A DNA stretch of 64,000 bases from Morganella morganii_D (GCA_044772875.1 CP173058.1:3224001-3288000), one strand, 5' to 3'. Shown: positions 9,760-19,539, numbered from the stretch's first letter. Program-made: numbers and translations. The notes: generated by a model from the letters alone, not told the origin.

Positions 9760-9778
9760 GATAATAGTTCTCAGTATC
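9760..9778 (-). promoter_or_regulatory. Fur box overlapping the ryhB promoter
   Basis: Read on the minus strand, the 19-mer GATACTGAGAACTATTATC matches the Fur consensus at 15 of 19 positions and overlaps the inferred -10 element. Iron-loaded Fur should therefore repress ryhB. The overlap is seen directly; the regulation follows from E. coli. Confidence 0.8.
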
Positions 9779-9893
9779 ATTTGTAAAGCACTTTTTGCTC
9801 AGAATTTCATATAATCACTGATGTTTTCTGTTAACTCACTGATACCGTGATTTATTTTAATAAAATTAAATAATTCCATAGGGTTATCAGGGA

Positions 9894-11097
9894 TTATGCA
9901 TGCGGCGAAAACGGCAGAGCCTGCGCACATGCCCATGCTGAGCTCCACGCCCACTGGAAATTATAACCGCCGAGCCAGCCGGTCACATCGGTCACTTCGC
10001 CGATAAAATAAAGCCCCGGCACATCGCGGGCTTCCATGGTTTTGGAAGAGAGTGCCTGCGTGTCCACACCGCCGAGTGTCACCTCGGCAGTCCGGTAACC
10101 TTCAGTCCCGTTCGGCTGCACCTGCCAGTTCTGTAATTTTTCAGTGATCTCCCGCTGTACGGCCCCGGACAGCTGATTAAGAGCGGTATCAGGTAAGTCG
10201 CCGGTTGCCTGTAAACACTCCACAAGCCGTTTTGGTAACAGCTTCGCCAGCGCATTGCGCAGACTCAGATTCGGGTGTTTTTCCCGCTGCACCGTAAAAA
10301 ACGCCGCCACATCGGTGCCGGGAAGTAAGTTAATACTCACATACTCTCCGGGGTGCCAGTAGCTGGAGATTTGCAGAATCGCAGGGCCTGACAGACCGCG
10401 GTGGGTAAATAAGATATTTTCAGCAAAACAGGTGCCATCCTGTGCAGTAACTATAGCAGGCACCCGCCACACCGGACAGCGTCTGTAATGCTTCCAGCAG
10501 CGGCTTATGGAGTGTGAAAGGCACCAGCGCGGCACGGGTCGGTAATACCGGCAGGCCGAACTGCTCCGCCAGGCGATAACCCAGCGGGGTGGCACCCAGA
10601 CCCGGCATCGACAGACCGCCGCTGGCCACCACAAGTGAGTGACCACTCACAACCTTGCCGTTCACTGTCACACTGAAATCGTTACCCTGTTTCTGTACTT
10701 CCGTCACTTCACTGCGCAGACGGATAACCACATTCCCTTGTTCACACTCCTCCAGCAGGAGATCAACAATCTGCTGTGCAGAATCATCACAGAAAAGCTG
10801 ACCGAGAGTTTTTTCGTGATACGCAATCTGATATTTCTGCACGAGGGCAATAAAATCCCACTGCGTGAAGCGGGCCAGTGCTGACTTACAAAAATGCGGG
10901 TTTTCACTCAGATATGCCGCCGGTTCTGTATACAGGTTGGTAAAATTACAGCGCCCGCCCCCGGACATCAGTATTTTCCTCCCGGCTTTTTTGCCGTTAT
11001 CCAGCACCAGCACCCGCAGCCCGCGCTGCCCTGCCTGTGCGGCGCAAAACAGCCCGGCGGCACCCGCGCCTATTACAATCGCGTCAAACTTTTCCAA
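9894..11097 (-). pseudogene. yhiN: YhiN-family flavoprotein, interrupted by a +1 frameshift
   Basis: Predicted FAD-dependent oxidoreductase of the HI0933/YhiN family, function unknown. The N-terminal part (11097 to about 10460) starts with the dinucleotide-binding motif GAGAAGLFCAA and the SGGGRCN signature. The C-terminal part (about 10470 to 9894) contains the family segment ending in DVTGWLGGYNFQWAWSS. Together they match E. coli YhiN end to end, but in two frames. The shift lies where family members read LSGVAVP: one extra G (a CCC run at 10463-10465 on the plus strand) sends the frame into a stop. The total length, 1,204 bases, is 3n+1. This is either a true mutation or a one-base sequencing error. 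Confidence 0.88.
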
Positions 11098-11350
11098 AAT
11101 AGTGTTCTCTGTGTCTTAAAATGTGGAGATATTCCGATAAATGTCTTAAATTTGTCATGATGATTAAATCAGGCCAAAAATTTATTCTTTTCAGGAAAGG
11201 AGCCTAATCCGATGATATACAAGGGTTAATAATTCCTTAAGCTGATTTGATGAAGGTATCAAATCAAAAAAAGGCCATATTTCACTTCCCCGGGACGCAT
11301 TTGTCGCTGATAATGCGCCGCGTTCATGTCCAACAACTGGCTTAACGTCT

Positions 11351-12841
11351 ATGCTACATCTATTTACAGGCCTGGAATTTCACACCGGCCTTTTGTTAGT
11401 ACTGGCACTGGTCTTTGTGCTGTTTTACGAAGCCATCAACGGCTTCCATGATACCGCAAACGCGGTAGCAACTGTTATCTATACCCGTGCAATGCGCGCG
11501 CAGCTTGCTGTCGTCATGGCGGGTGTGTTTAACTTCCTCGGGGTACTGCTCGGCGGTCTGAGCGTGGCGTATGCGATCGTGCATCTTCTGCCCACGGACT
11601 TACTGCTGAATGTCAGTTCGGCCCATGGGCTTGCCATGGTCTTTTCCCTGCTTCTCGCCGCTATCATCTGGAACCTGGGCACCTGGTACTTCGGTATCCC
11701 GGCCTCAAGTTCTCATACCCTGATCGGCGCCATTATCGGGATCGGCCTGACCAACGCAATTGTGACCAACAGTTCCGTGGTTGATGCGCTGAATATTCCG
11801 AAAATGATCAGTATTTTCCTTTCTCTGATTCTGTCACCGCTGGTCGGCCTGGTTATCGCCGGATTAATGATCTGGTTCCTGCGCCGCTACTGGAGCGGCA
11901 CGAAGAAACGCCGCCGTATCCACTTAACACCGGCAGAACGTGAGAAAAAAGACGGCAAACGCAAACCGCCTTTCTGGACGCGTACCGCCCTTATCCTTTC
12001 CGCTGTCGGCGTCAGTTTCTCACACGGCGCAAATGACGGGCAGAAAGGTATCGGTCTGATTATGCTGGTTCTGATTGGTGTCGCACCTGCCGGCTTTATG
12101 GTGAATATGAATTCCAGTGATTACGAAATCGCCCGTACCCGCGATGCCGTGATTAACCTGGAGCAGTATTACACCACGCATAAGGATGCACTGGCACATG
12201 CCATCGAGCTGACGCCGGCACTGAACACCGGAAATACCGTTCTCAATGAACAGTTCCACTGTGACAGTTCCCGTACCGGTGTCGTATTAAAACAGGCTCA
12301 GGATCTGCTCGGTAATATTCATACCTATGATGATTTATTACCGGAACAGCGCAGCCATATGCGCCGTCTGCTGATGTGTATTTCCGATACCGCGGCGGAA
12401 GTGGCAAAATTACCGGAAACCAAACCGGAAGATGCGCGTTTCCTGAAACGTCTGTCCAATGACCTGCTGAATACCGTTGAGTATGCACCTATCTGGATCA
12501 TCATTGCTGTCGCTCTGGCGCTCTCTCTGGGCACCATGTTCGGCTGGAAACGTGTTGCAGTGACTATCGGTGAGAAAATCGGTAAGAAAGGCATGACATA
12601 CGCCCAGGGCGTGTCTGCACAGGTCACCGCGGCTGTTTCCATTGGTGTGGCAAGTTATACCGGAATGCCGGTATCCACCACCCAGGTGCTCTCCTCTGCA
12701 GTAGCAGGTACGATGATTGTTGACGGTGGTGGTGTTCAGACCAAAACCATCAAAAACATTATGCTGGCCTGGATTCTGACACTGCCGGTGTCTATTGTGC
12801 TGTCCGGCGTGCTCTACTGGATTTCTCTGCAAATCATCTGA
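11351..12841 (+). CDS. pitA: Low-affinity inorganic phosphate transporter PitA
   Basis: Inner-membrane PiT-family transporter moving metal-phosphate with protons. The 496 residues carry the duplicated family signature: GFHDTANAVAT near residue 30 and SHGANDGQKGIG near residue 225. Many hydrophobic segments flank a hydrophilic central loop. The gene is preceded by a 253-base AT-rich region and followed by a strong terminator. As in E. coli it lies beside uspB/uspA. Confidence 0.96.
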   Translation: MLHLFTGLEFHTGLLLVLALVFVLFYEAINGFHDTANAVATVIYTRAMRAQLAVVMAGVFNFLGVLLGGLSVAYAIVHLLPTDLLLNVSSAHGLAMVFSLLLAAIIWNLGTWYFGIPASSSHTLIGAIIGIGLTNAIVTNSSVVDALNIPKMISIFLSLILSPLVGLVIAGLMIWFLRRYWSGTKKRRRIHLTPAEREKKDGKRKPPFWTRTALILSAVGVSFSHGANDGQKGIGLIMLVLIGVAPAGFMVNMNSSDYEIARTRDAVINLEQYYTTHKDALAHAIELTPALNTGNTVLNEQFHCDSSRTGVVLKQAQDLLGNIHTYDDLLPEQRSHMRRLLMCISDTAAEVAKLPETKPEDARFLKRLSNDLLNTVEYAPIWIIIAVALALSLGTMFGWKRVAVTIGEKIGKKGMTYAQGVSAQVTAAVSIGVASYTGMPVSTTQVLSSAVAGTMIVDGGGVQTKTIKNIMLAWILTLPVSIVLSGVLYWISLQII

Positions 12842-12868
12842 CAGCAGACACTATCCTCTGAAACTGAA

Positions 12869-12898
12869 AAGCCTGACACATGTGTCAGGCTTTTTTTT
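12869..12898 (+). terminator. Intrinsic terminator of pitA
   Basis: Perfect palindromic stem AAGCCTGACA / TGTCAGGCTT followed by eight T, 27 bases after the pitA stop. A short A-run on the left may let it also stop uspB transcripts from the opposite strand. Confidence 0.92.
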
Positions 12899-12913
12899 GC
12901 ATCCGGTTATTTC

Positions 12914-13249
12914 TTATGGCCAGATAATCATCATCAGCAGTGAAGCAATCACAATGCCGCATATCGCACTGATCATGGTGAACTGACGGCGGATGCGTTC
13001 GCAGCGCAAAATCACTTCAGGATCATGATGAGTGAGATATTCCCGCTGGTTGATATAGCGGATAAGACGCAGCTGTTTCTGCCACTGAGTATGGTCAGTA
13101 AACGCGTTATTACCGCCGACAGCATGGTAAAGCAGCGGGTCGCTGTCACGCAGGACGGAAAGTAATGCCCGGGTGGATGAATAAAACCGGATCATGTTAA
13201 TCAGACAAAGAAAACATAACGCCCAGAACAGTGTAAGTATACTGAACAT
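12914..13249 (-). CDS. uspB: Universal stress protein B
   Basis: Small membrane protein of 111 residues, the same length as E. coli UspB, which is RpoS-dependent and linked to ethanol resistance. A hydrophobic segment at about 4-20 and another at the C-terminus (about 92-110) bracket a soluble middle with the family motif RCERIRRQF. It is transcribed divergently from uspA and converges with pitA, the E. coli arrangement. Confidence 0.93.
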   Translation of the reverse strand: MFSILTLFWALCFLCLINMIRFYSSTRALLSVLRDSDPLLYHAVGGNNAFTDHTQWQKQLRLIRYINQREYLTHHDPEVILRCERIRRQFTMISAICGIVIASLLMMIIWP

Positions 13250-13613
13250 AATCCACTCCTTAGACTATCTGCGGAGAAGGAACCGGTGATATCAGTGTCT
13301 ATTACATCATACTGATAGCATTTTATGTATTCAGTATGAACAATGTTGTGAACTTTCACAAACTCTCGCATTCTTTCGCACTGTAGTTTAATAGTTCAGT
13401 CTCCTGAAAATATCTGTTTTGTCGCTCTCATCCTTGTGGGAAGTACACAGACTGGTATATCTTATAAATCAGACATTCTCTGCTGCCTGATAAAAGCATT
13501 GAGTTGTGATCAGCATTACACTCTTTAATAATATTAAGCAGTTATAGTATTCATAAAGGATAGCGGCGCAAGCCCTGCCAACCCCTTAACCCTTTGAACG
13601 GAAGGAGTTTCTT
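13250..13613. promoter_or_regulatory. Divergent uspB/uspA intergenic region
   Basis: This 364-base region has no credible gene and should contain both stress-regulated promoters. The uspA ribosome-binding site is a strong GGAAGGAG just before 13614. A GC-rich patch with a CCCTGCCAACCCC sequence lies in the uspA leader. I could not place the RpoS promoter of uspB with confidence. Confidence 0.4.
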
Positions 13614-14051
13614 ATGGCATATAAACATATTCTGGTCGCAGTCGATCTTTCGCCTGAAAGTGAAGTGCTGGTAAGCAAAGCAGTTTCCATGGCAAAACCT
13701 TACAACGCCAAAGTTTCTCTGATCCACGTTGATGTCAATTACTCTGACTTATACACCGGACTTATCGATGTAAACCTGGGTGATATGCAGCAGCGCATTA
13801 CTGAAGAAACCAGTAATTCACTGAAAAACTTGGCAAAAAATTCCGGTTATGAGATTCAGGAAATGCTCAGCGGCAGCGGTGATCTCGGCCAGGTATTAGT
13901 CGATGCCATCAGAAAATATGATATGGATCTGGTTGTCTGCGGACACCACCAGGATTTCTGGAGCAAACTGATGTCCTCTGCCCGTCAGCTGATTAACACC
14001 GTTCATGTCGATATGTTAATTGTTCCGTTGCGGGATGATGATAACGCATAA
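13614..14051 (+). CDS. uspA: Universal stress protein A
   Basis: Cytosolic USP-domain protein of 145 residues (E. coli 144), induced on growth arrest. The N-terminal strand is MAYKHILVAVDLS with the characteristic Asp. The C-terminal part has VVCGHHQDFWSKLMSSAR, where UspA lacks the classical G-2x-G-9x-G(S/T) ATP loop of the UspFG class. It has its own promoter region and a terminator 25 bases downstream. Confidence 0.96.
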   Translation: MAYKHILVAVDLSPESEVLVSKAVSMAKPYNAKVSLIHVDVNYSDLYTGLIDVNLGDMQQRITEETSNSLKNLAKNSGYEIQEMLSGSGDLGQVLVDAIRKYDMDLVVCGHHQDFWSKLMSSARQLINTVHVDMLIVPLRDDDNA

Positions 14052-14076
14052 TCATCTGCTGAAAATTTATTCACAT

Positions 14077-14108
14077 AAAATGCCTGCTTATGCAGGTATT
14101 TTTTTTGG
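14077..14108 (+). terminator. Intrinsic terminator of uspA
   Basis: AAAAT(g)CCTGC-TTAT-GCAGG(t)ATTTT hairpin followed by further T residues, 25 bases after the uspA stop. Confidence 0.85.
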
Positions 14109-14418
14109 CTGAAAATACGGCAGCCGGATCGGTGAAAAAAGGCGTCAACGAATTTTTTTTGTCATATATGAAAAAAACAGCTTGAAAACAGGGTATAAAC
14201 AAGAGATAAATTCAAGTGGTAAATGCAAACACATCTCACATTATTCGAAAAATAAAACAAAAATGTCCGGGATACCTCACAAAATAACGTAACCCGATAT
14301 CATTTGTGTCACAGATATGACGTACGCGAAAATGTTCCGGAGAGCCTGCCCCGGGAGATAAGTGCGGCCTGCATAACTGCTGCGTGAATGAGAAGGGCAT
14401 GACAGACAGGAAACCAAC
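14109..14418. promoter_or_regulatory. gdhA upstream region
   Basis: About 310 non-coding bases, strongly A/T-rich at first and more GC-rich close to gdhA. It should carry the gdhA promoter. No operator could be assigned reliably. Confidence 0.35.
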
Positions 14419-15759
14419 ATGAGTAACTTTATCTCTTTGGAAACGTTTCTGGAAAATGTTCAGCGCCGTGACCCATCACAGCCTGAATTCCTCCAGGCTG
14501 TGCGCGAAGTTTTCTCCACACTATGGCCGTTCCTTGAAAAAAATCCGCAGTACCGCGATCAGAACCTGCTCGCCCGCTTTGTTGAGCCGGAGCGTGTGAT
14601 TCAGTTCCGCGTAACCTGGGTTGACGATCAGGGTCAGGTACAGGTTAACCGCGCATGGCGTGTGCAGTTCAGCTCAGCCATCGGCCCGTTCAAAGGCGGT
14701 ATGCGCTTCCATCCGTCCGTTAACCTATCCATCCTTAAGTTCCTCGGCTTTGAGCAGACACTGAAAAACGCGCTGACCACACTGCCGATGGGCGGCGGGA
14801 AAGGCGGCTCTGACTTTGATCCGAAAGGCAAAAGCCAGGGTGAAGTGATGCGCTTCTGCCAGGCGCTGATGACCGAACTGTACCGCCATCTGGGCGCGGA
14901 TACCGATGTTCCTGCGGGTGATATCGGCGTCGGCGGGCGTGAAGTCGGCTATATGGCGGGAATGATGAAAAAACTGTCCAACAACACTGCCTGTGTGTTT
15001 ACCGGCAAAGGTCTCTCCTTCGGCGGCAGCCTGATCCGTCCGGAAGCCACCGGTTACGGGCTGGTTTACTTCACTCAGGCCATGCTGGAACGCCACGGGA
15101 TGAGCTTCGACGGTATGCGTGTTGCGGTTTCCGGCTCCGGTAACGTCGCGCAGTACACCATTGAAAAATGCCTGTCACTGGGTGCGAAAGTGATCACCGC
15201 ATCTGATTCCTCCGGTACCGTGGTGGATGAAGACGGCTTCACCGCCGAAAAACTGGCACGTCTGACCGAAATCAAAGACCGTTACGGACGTGTGGAAGAG
15301 TACGCGAAAGAGTCCGGTCTGGTGTATCTGAAAGATCAGACTCCGTGGGCTGTTCCGGTGGATATTGCCCTGCCGTGCGCCACTCAGAATGAGCTGGATC
15401 TGGCAGATGCTGAAGTGCTGATCAAAAACGGTGTTAAAGCCGTGGCAGAAGGTGCAAACATGCCGGCCACCATCCCGGCCACAGATGCCTTCCTGGCCGC
15501 AAATGTCCTGTTTGCTCCGGGTAAAGCAGCGAATGCGGGCGGCGTGGCAACATCCGGTCTGGAAATGTCACAGAACGCCGTCCGTCTCGGCTGGAAACGT
15601 GAAGTGGTGGATGAGCGTCTGCATCATATCATGCTGGATATCCACAGTGCGTGCGTTGAGTATGGCAGTGAGGAAAAACAGACTAACTATGTGCAGGGCG
15701 CGAATATCGCCGGCTTTGTGAAAGTCGCTGATGCCATGCTGGCGCAGGGTGTGCTGTAA
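14419..15759 (+). CDS. gdhA: NADP-specific glutamate dehydrogenase
   Basis: Reductive amination of 2-oxoglutarate to glutamate, the ammonium-assimilating route at high ammonium. The 446 residues (E. coli 447) include GPFKGGMRFHP, the lysine-bearing PMGGGKGGSDFDPKG active-site segment, and the Rossmann motif SGSGNVAQY. The gene lies between uspA and rsmJ; in E. coli gdhA is elsewhere and dtpB occupies this place, so the gene order differs locally. I see no clear terminator before the convergent rsmJ. Confidence 0.97.
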   Translation: MSNFISLETFLENVQRRDPSQPEFLQAVREVFSTLWPFLEKNPQYRDQNLLARFVEPERVIQFRVTWVDDQGQVQVNRAWRVQFSSAIGPFKGGMRFHPSVNLSILKFLGFEQTLKNALTTLPMGGGKGGSDFDPKGKSQGEVMRFCQALMTELYRHLGADTDVPAGDIGVGGREVGYMAGMMKKLSNNTACVFTGKGLSFGGSLIRPEATGYGLVYFTQAMLERHGMSFDGMRVAVSGSGNVAQYTIEKCLSLGAKVITASDSSGTVVDEDGFTAEKLARLTEIKDRYGRVEEYAKESGLVYLKDQTPWAVPVDIALPCATQNELDLADAEVLIKNGVKAVAEGANMPATIPATDAFLAANVLFAPGKAANAGGVATSGLEMSQNAVRLGWKREVVDERLHHIMLDIHSACVEYGSEEKQTNYVQGANIAGFVKVADAMLAQGVL

Positions 15760-15886
15760 GTCTGTAATCTGTTACTGAAAAATGTCACAGTGTCGAAGGG
15801 GGTATGACAAGCGTTACGGAAGTCTCACTTGTTGCCCCTTCGCGAAACGGGAACTGCCCTGTCCCCTTTTCAGGCATTATCCGGTG

Positions 15887-16645
15887 TTATCCTTCTGCTT
15901 TCATGCAAGGATAGATATCGAAACGATGGTTTTTGGTTTCAATCGCTGCCGCCGCTTTCTGCCCGGCTAACGGCTCCGCATAATCCGGCCGTTTCACCAC
16001 CACACGACGGGTTGCCAGCGCCAGTGACGGCGCCAGCAGAAGATCAGCATCCTCATCCGCGCCCACCAGCGACTGAAACACCCGCATTTCTTTTTTCACC
16101 AGTGCGCTTTTCTGCCGGTGCGGATACATCGGGTCGAGATAGACCACGTCCGGCGGCGGTGTGATTTCCGCCAGAGCATCAATCCCGGACGCATGGATAA
16201 GGATCATCCGCTCCTGCATCCATTCCCCGATTTCACTGTCCCTGTATGCCCGCTGTAAACCATCATCCAGCAATGCAGCAACGACCGGATGACGTTCAAT
16301 CATCCGCACATGGCAGCCCAGCGACGCCAGAACAAAGGCATCACGCCCGAGACCAGCGGTTGCGTCAACCACCGACGGGAGATACGATTTTTTGATCCCG
16401 GCAGCCTTTGCCACCGCTTCACCGCGTCCGCCACCGAAACGGCGCCGGTGCGCCATAGTTCCTCCGGCAAAATCCACACGGATCCCGCCGAGTTTCGGTT
16501 CATCACACTTGCGCAGTTCCAGCCCTTCCGCCGTCAGCACCAGCGCCATCGGCGCGGTATCATCATGCTCCAGACCCCACCGCACCGCCAATACATCAAG
16601 GGCGCAGCTGTCTGCGCCCTGTTCACACTGTAAACGAATCTTCAC
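15887..16645 (-). CDS. rsmJ: 16S rRNA (guanine-1516-N2)-methyltransferase
   Basis: SAM-dependent methyltransferase that modifies G1516 of 16S rRNA. The 252 residues (E. coli 250) contain the AHRRRFGGGRGEAVAKA block, the SAM-binding DATAGLGRDAFVLAS motif and the catalytic-region YLDPMYPHRQKSALVKKEMR. Translation starts at GTG (16645), three bases after the prlC stop, so the two genes form one unit and are probably translationally coupled. Confidence 0.95.
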   Translation of the reverse strand: MKIRLQCEQGADSCALDVLAVRWGLEHDDTAPMALVLTAEGLELRKCDEPKLGGIRVDFAGGTMAHRRRFGGGRGEAVAKAAGIKKSYLPSVVDATAGLGRDAFVLASLGCHVRMIERHPVVAALLDDGLQRAYRDSEIGEWMQERMILIHASGIDALAEITPPPDVVYLDPMYPHRQKSALVKKEMRVFQSLVGADEDADLLLAPSLALATRRVVVKRPDYAEPLAGQKAAAAIETKNHRFDIYPCMKAEG

Positions 16646-16648
16646 GTA

Positions 16649-18697
16649 TTACCCGTTGATTCCGTAACCTTTTAACATCGCATCCAGTTCCGGCTTACGG
16701 CCGCGGAAGCGTTCAAACAGGATCATCGGCTCTTCCGAACCACCCCGGCTGAGAATATTATCCAGGAAAGACTGCCCGGTCACCGGGTTGAAGATACCTT
16801 CCTCACTGAAGCGGGAGAATGCATCCGCCGCCAGCACATCCGCCCACAGATAGCTGTAGTAACCGGCGGCATAACCTCCGGCAAAAATATGACTGAAGGC
16901 GTGAGGGAAGCGGTTCCACGGTGCAGCCGGTACCACTGAAACTTTTTCTTTCACGGACAGTAAGGTCGGCATCACCTGCGCGACGGTTGCCGGGTCATAT
17001 TCCGCATGCAGGCGGAAATCAAACAGGCCGAACTCCAGCTGACGCAGAATAAACATAGCAGACTGATAATTCTTCGCCGCCAGCATATTGTCGAGCAGAG
17101 ACTGCGGCAGCGGCTCACCGGTTTCATAATGACCGGAGATAAAGGCCAGAGCCTCCGGCTCCCAGCACCAGTTTTCCATAAACTGGCTCGGCAGCTCGAC
17201 CGCATCCCACGGCACACCATTAATGCCGGAAACATCCGCCACATCAATCTGTGTCAGCATGTGATGCAGGCCGTGTCCGAACTCATGGAACAACGTCAGC
17301 ACTTCGTCATGGGTAAACAGCGCCGGCTTGCCGCCGACCGGTTTGTTAAAATTACAGGTCAGATACGCTACCGGTTTTTGCAGGGAATTATCTTTATGAC
17401 GCATACGGCCGATGCAGTCATCCATCCACGCCCCGCCGCGTTTGTGCTCACGGGCATACAGGTCCAGATAGAAACTGCCGCGTAATTCACCGTTCTTATC
17501 AAATAAATCAAAGAAACGGACATCCGGATGCCAGGTTTCCACACCAAAACGCTCTTTGACGGTGATTCCGTAGATCCGGCGGATCACTTCAAACAATCCG
17601 CTGATCGCTTTTTCTTCCGGGAAATACGGACGCAGCTGCTCATCACTGACAGAAAACAGATGCTGTTTTTGTTTATCGGCAAAATAGGCCATATCCCACG
17701 GTTCGAGTTTATCGACGCCGTAATGTTCTTTGGCAAATGCAGCCAGCTGAGCCACTTCCTGCTCACCCTGAGGATGGGCACGCTCCGCCAGATCATTCAG
17801 GAAATCCAGCACCTGCTGCGGGTTTTCTGCCATTTTGGTGGCGAGGGATCTTTCCGCGTAATTTTTAAAGCCGAGTAACTGTGCCAGTTCATGACGCAGC
17901 GCTAAAATCTCCGCCATCACACTGCTGTTATCCCACTTACCGCCGTTCGGCCCCAGCTCAGAAGCACGGGTACCGTAGGCTTCACTCATCTCTTTGCGCA
18001 GCTCACGGTTATCCGCGTAAGTCATCACCGGCAGATAACTCGGCATATCCAGGGTAAACAGCCAGCCCTTCTCACCTTTGGACTCCGCCAGAGCCTGCGC
18101 AGCTGCAACCGCGCTCTCCGGCAGACCGGACAGCATACTTTCACCGGTAATCAGCTTGCTCCAGCCCATGGTCGCATCCAGCACATTATTACCGAACAGC
18201 GAACCCAGCTCAGACAGGCGCGCAGAAATCTCACCGTAGCGCTTCTGTTTCTCCGGTGGCAGACCAATGCCGGATAATTCAAAATCACGCAGGGAATTTT
18301 CCACTGACTTGCGCTGTGCCTGAGACAATGACGCAAACGCCGGGCTGTTTTTCAGTGACTTATAGGCGTTATACAACCCTTCGTGCTGACCCATCCAGGT
18401 ACTGAACTCAGACAGCAGCGGCAGGCACTGCTCATAAGCTTCACGCAGTTCAGGACTATTTTTGACCGAATTAAGATGACTGACCGGCGACCAGACACGG
18501 GATAATTTATCCCCGGCTTCCGCCAGCGGAACACACACATTTTCCCAGGTAAAATCAGGTGCATGACTCACCACCTGCTCTACCGTCTGACGATAATTAT
18601 CCAGCGTTTCTTTCACCGCAGGCACAATACATTCGGGATTGATGGCAGAAAATGCCGGTAACTGATTCTGGGTCGGGGTAAGCAAAGGGTTCATCAT
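16649..18697 (-). CDS. prlC: Oligopeptidase A
   Basis: Cytosolic M3-family zinc metallopeptidase that degrades oligopeptides, including cleaved signal peptides. The zinc-binding FHEFGHGLHH motif has H471 and H475, matching E. coli H469/H473. The ATG at 18697 gives 682 residues (E. coli 680), aligns MMNPLLTP with the E. coli MTNPLLTP start and has AGGAT upstream; the 31 residues that an upstream start would add look non-native. It is first in a two-gene unit with rsmJ. Confidence 0.96.
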   Translation of the reverse strand: MMNPLLTPTQNQLPAFSAINPECIVPAVKETLDNYRQTVEQVVSHAPDFTWENVCVPLAEAGDKLSRVWSPVSHLNSVKNSPELREAYEQCLPLLSEFSTWMGQHEGLYNAYKSLKNSPAFASLSQAQRKSVENSLRDFELSGIGLPPEKQKRYGEISARLSELGSLFGNNVLDATMGWSKLITGESMLSGLPESAVAAAQALAESKGEKGWLFTLDMPSYLPVMTYADNRELRKEMSEAYGTRASELGPNGGKWDNSSVMAEILALRHELAQLLGFKNYAERSLATKMAENPQQVLDFLNDLAERAHPQGEQEVAQLAAFAKEHYGVDKLEPWDMAYFADKQKQHLFSVSDEQLRPYFPEEKAISGLFEVIRRIYGITVKERFGVETWHPDVRFFDLFDKNGELRGSFYLDLYAREHKRGGAWMDDCIGRMRHKDNSLQKPVAYLTCNFNKPVGGKPALFTHDEVLTLFHEFGHGLHHMLTQIDVADVSGINGVPWDAVELPSQFMENWCWEPEALAFISGHYETGEPLPQSLLDNMLAAKNYQSAMFILRQLEFGLFDFRLHAEYDPATVAQVMPTLLSVKEKVSVVPAAPWNRFPHAFSHIFAGGYAAGYYSYLWADVLAADAFSRFSEEGIFNPVTGQSFLDNILSRGGSEEPMILFERFRGRKPELDAMLKGYGING

Positions 18698-18917
18698 AAA
18701 CCATCCTGTTGGCTGTCTGGTGCACGTCCGCCGCGGCGCACATACACATGAAAGGTGAAAACCGAAACTCTTTATAAGATGGGGACACACTCCGGCAAGT
18801 TCAATGATTTTTAGTGTTATTATGCTGATTAAAAATCATTCCCGTAAAAAATCACACGGTACTGATGTATCTCAAAGGAAAAACGCAAGAGAACTTTTGA
18901 ATCCCTGCCGGAAAGCG

Positions 18918-18923
18918 TATACT
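18918..18923 (+). promoter_or_regulatory. Candidate selC promoter -10 element
   Basis: TATACT lies 15 bases before the first base of tRNA-Sec, giving a short leader. A weak TTG-containing -35 lies around 18895-18902. Confidence 0.55.
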
Positions 18924-18938
18924 GTGCAACCTCAGAAC

Positions 18939-19033
18939 GGAAGATCATCGTCCCCGGTGGGGCGGCCGGACTTCAAATCCGGTTGGGGCCGCCAGCGGTC
19001 CCGGGCAGGTTCGACTCCTGTGATCTTCCGCCA
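18939..19033 (+). tRNA. selC: tRNA-Sec (UCA anticodon)
   Basis: Selenocysteine tRNA of 95 bases including the encoded CCA, matching the E. coli gene at nearly every position. It has the long extra arm and the CTTCAAA anticodon loop (anticodon TCA at 18973-18975). It reads UGA in formate dehydrogenase-type mRNAs. Its 3' end is the attachment site of a genomic island: the last bases are repeated about 3.5 kb downstream. selC is a known island site in enterobacteria (LEE, SPI-3). Confidence 0.98.
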
Positions 19034-19055
19034 ATCAAGTTCAATATACCTCCAC
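19012..19055 (+). repeat. attL of the selC island
   Basis: The 3' end of selC plus the following bases. CGACTCCTGTGATC at its start is exactly repeated at 22509. After a four-base gap, the next 26 bases (GCCA..TCAAGTTCAATA..) also match the right copy with three differences. Confidence 0.8.
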
Positions 19056-19145
19056 AAAATTCAATTAATTCCTTATAATACAATCTATTAAGCCACTTTC
19101 AATTCAATGGATGTCAACTCAGCTCAACCCAAATCAATGGGATTG

Positions 19146-19168
19146 CGGGGGCATATTTGGGTATGTTT
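19146..19168 (+). repeat. G-rich motif near the left island end
   Basis: GGGGGCATATTTGGG lies between attL and the first integrase remnant. Such GGGGGCA repeats are common beside P4-type integrase att sites; a related pair is found near attR at 22432-22453. Confidence 0.45.
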
Positions 19169-19188
19169 ATTTTTCCGGAGAAAAGTCA

Positions 19189-19423
19189 TGCCACTAAAAA
19201 TAGAAAAAATAGTTACAAATTACTGGCGTATGAAGTACCGAATCAACGGAAAAGAAAAAAGCTTATCGTTCGGTGTTTACCCCGGCATAGCTATTGGCCA
19301 TACAGTTAAGAAATGAAGCAAAGAGTAAATTACGAGTGGGTCATGATCCTGCCTTAGATAAGGCTATAGACAGAGAAAGTAAACGAGTCGAAAAAGCGAA
19401 ACAAATTTTCCAATTCTCACTCT
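19189..19423 (+). pseudogene. P4-type integrase remnant, N-terminal DUF4102 domain
   Basis: Starts with MPLKIEKI, then jumps directly to the family segment YWRMKYRINGKEK..LSFGVYP. The normal 20 or so residues between them are missing. A frameshift near 19300 moves the match into the next frame (LRNEAKSKL..GHDPALDKAI). The catalytic domain is absent. The family match is by eye to P4-like tyrosine recombinases and is good over the KYRINGKEK block. Confidence 0.75.
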
Positions 19424-19539
19424 CCGATAGTGGTGGATTAACCATCAAATTAAATAATAGTAAGTTAGCGCTTACACCGGAACAAGCGGAAGCAGTGCGA
19501 GCGTTCTTGAATGCAGGAGTAACTCATGGCTCTGACTGA
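19370..19539 (+). pseudogene. 3' end of an unrecognised gene fused to the integrase remnant
   Basis: Continuous with the frameshifted integrase piece, the frame changes character after about 19405 and ends ..LTPEQAEAVRAFLNAG... at a TGA at 19537. The stop overlaps the start of a second integrase fragment by 14 bases. This suggests the tail of the small gene that once lay directly upstream of that integrase. I do not recognise the family. Confidence 0.45.

Noticed and set aside
15782..16164. Plus-strand frames after gdhA
   Set aside because: They run antisense to rsmJ, which is clearly identified.
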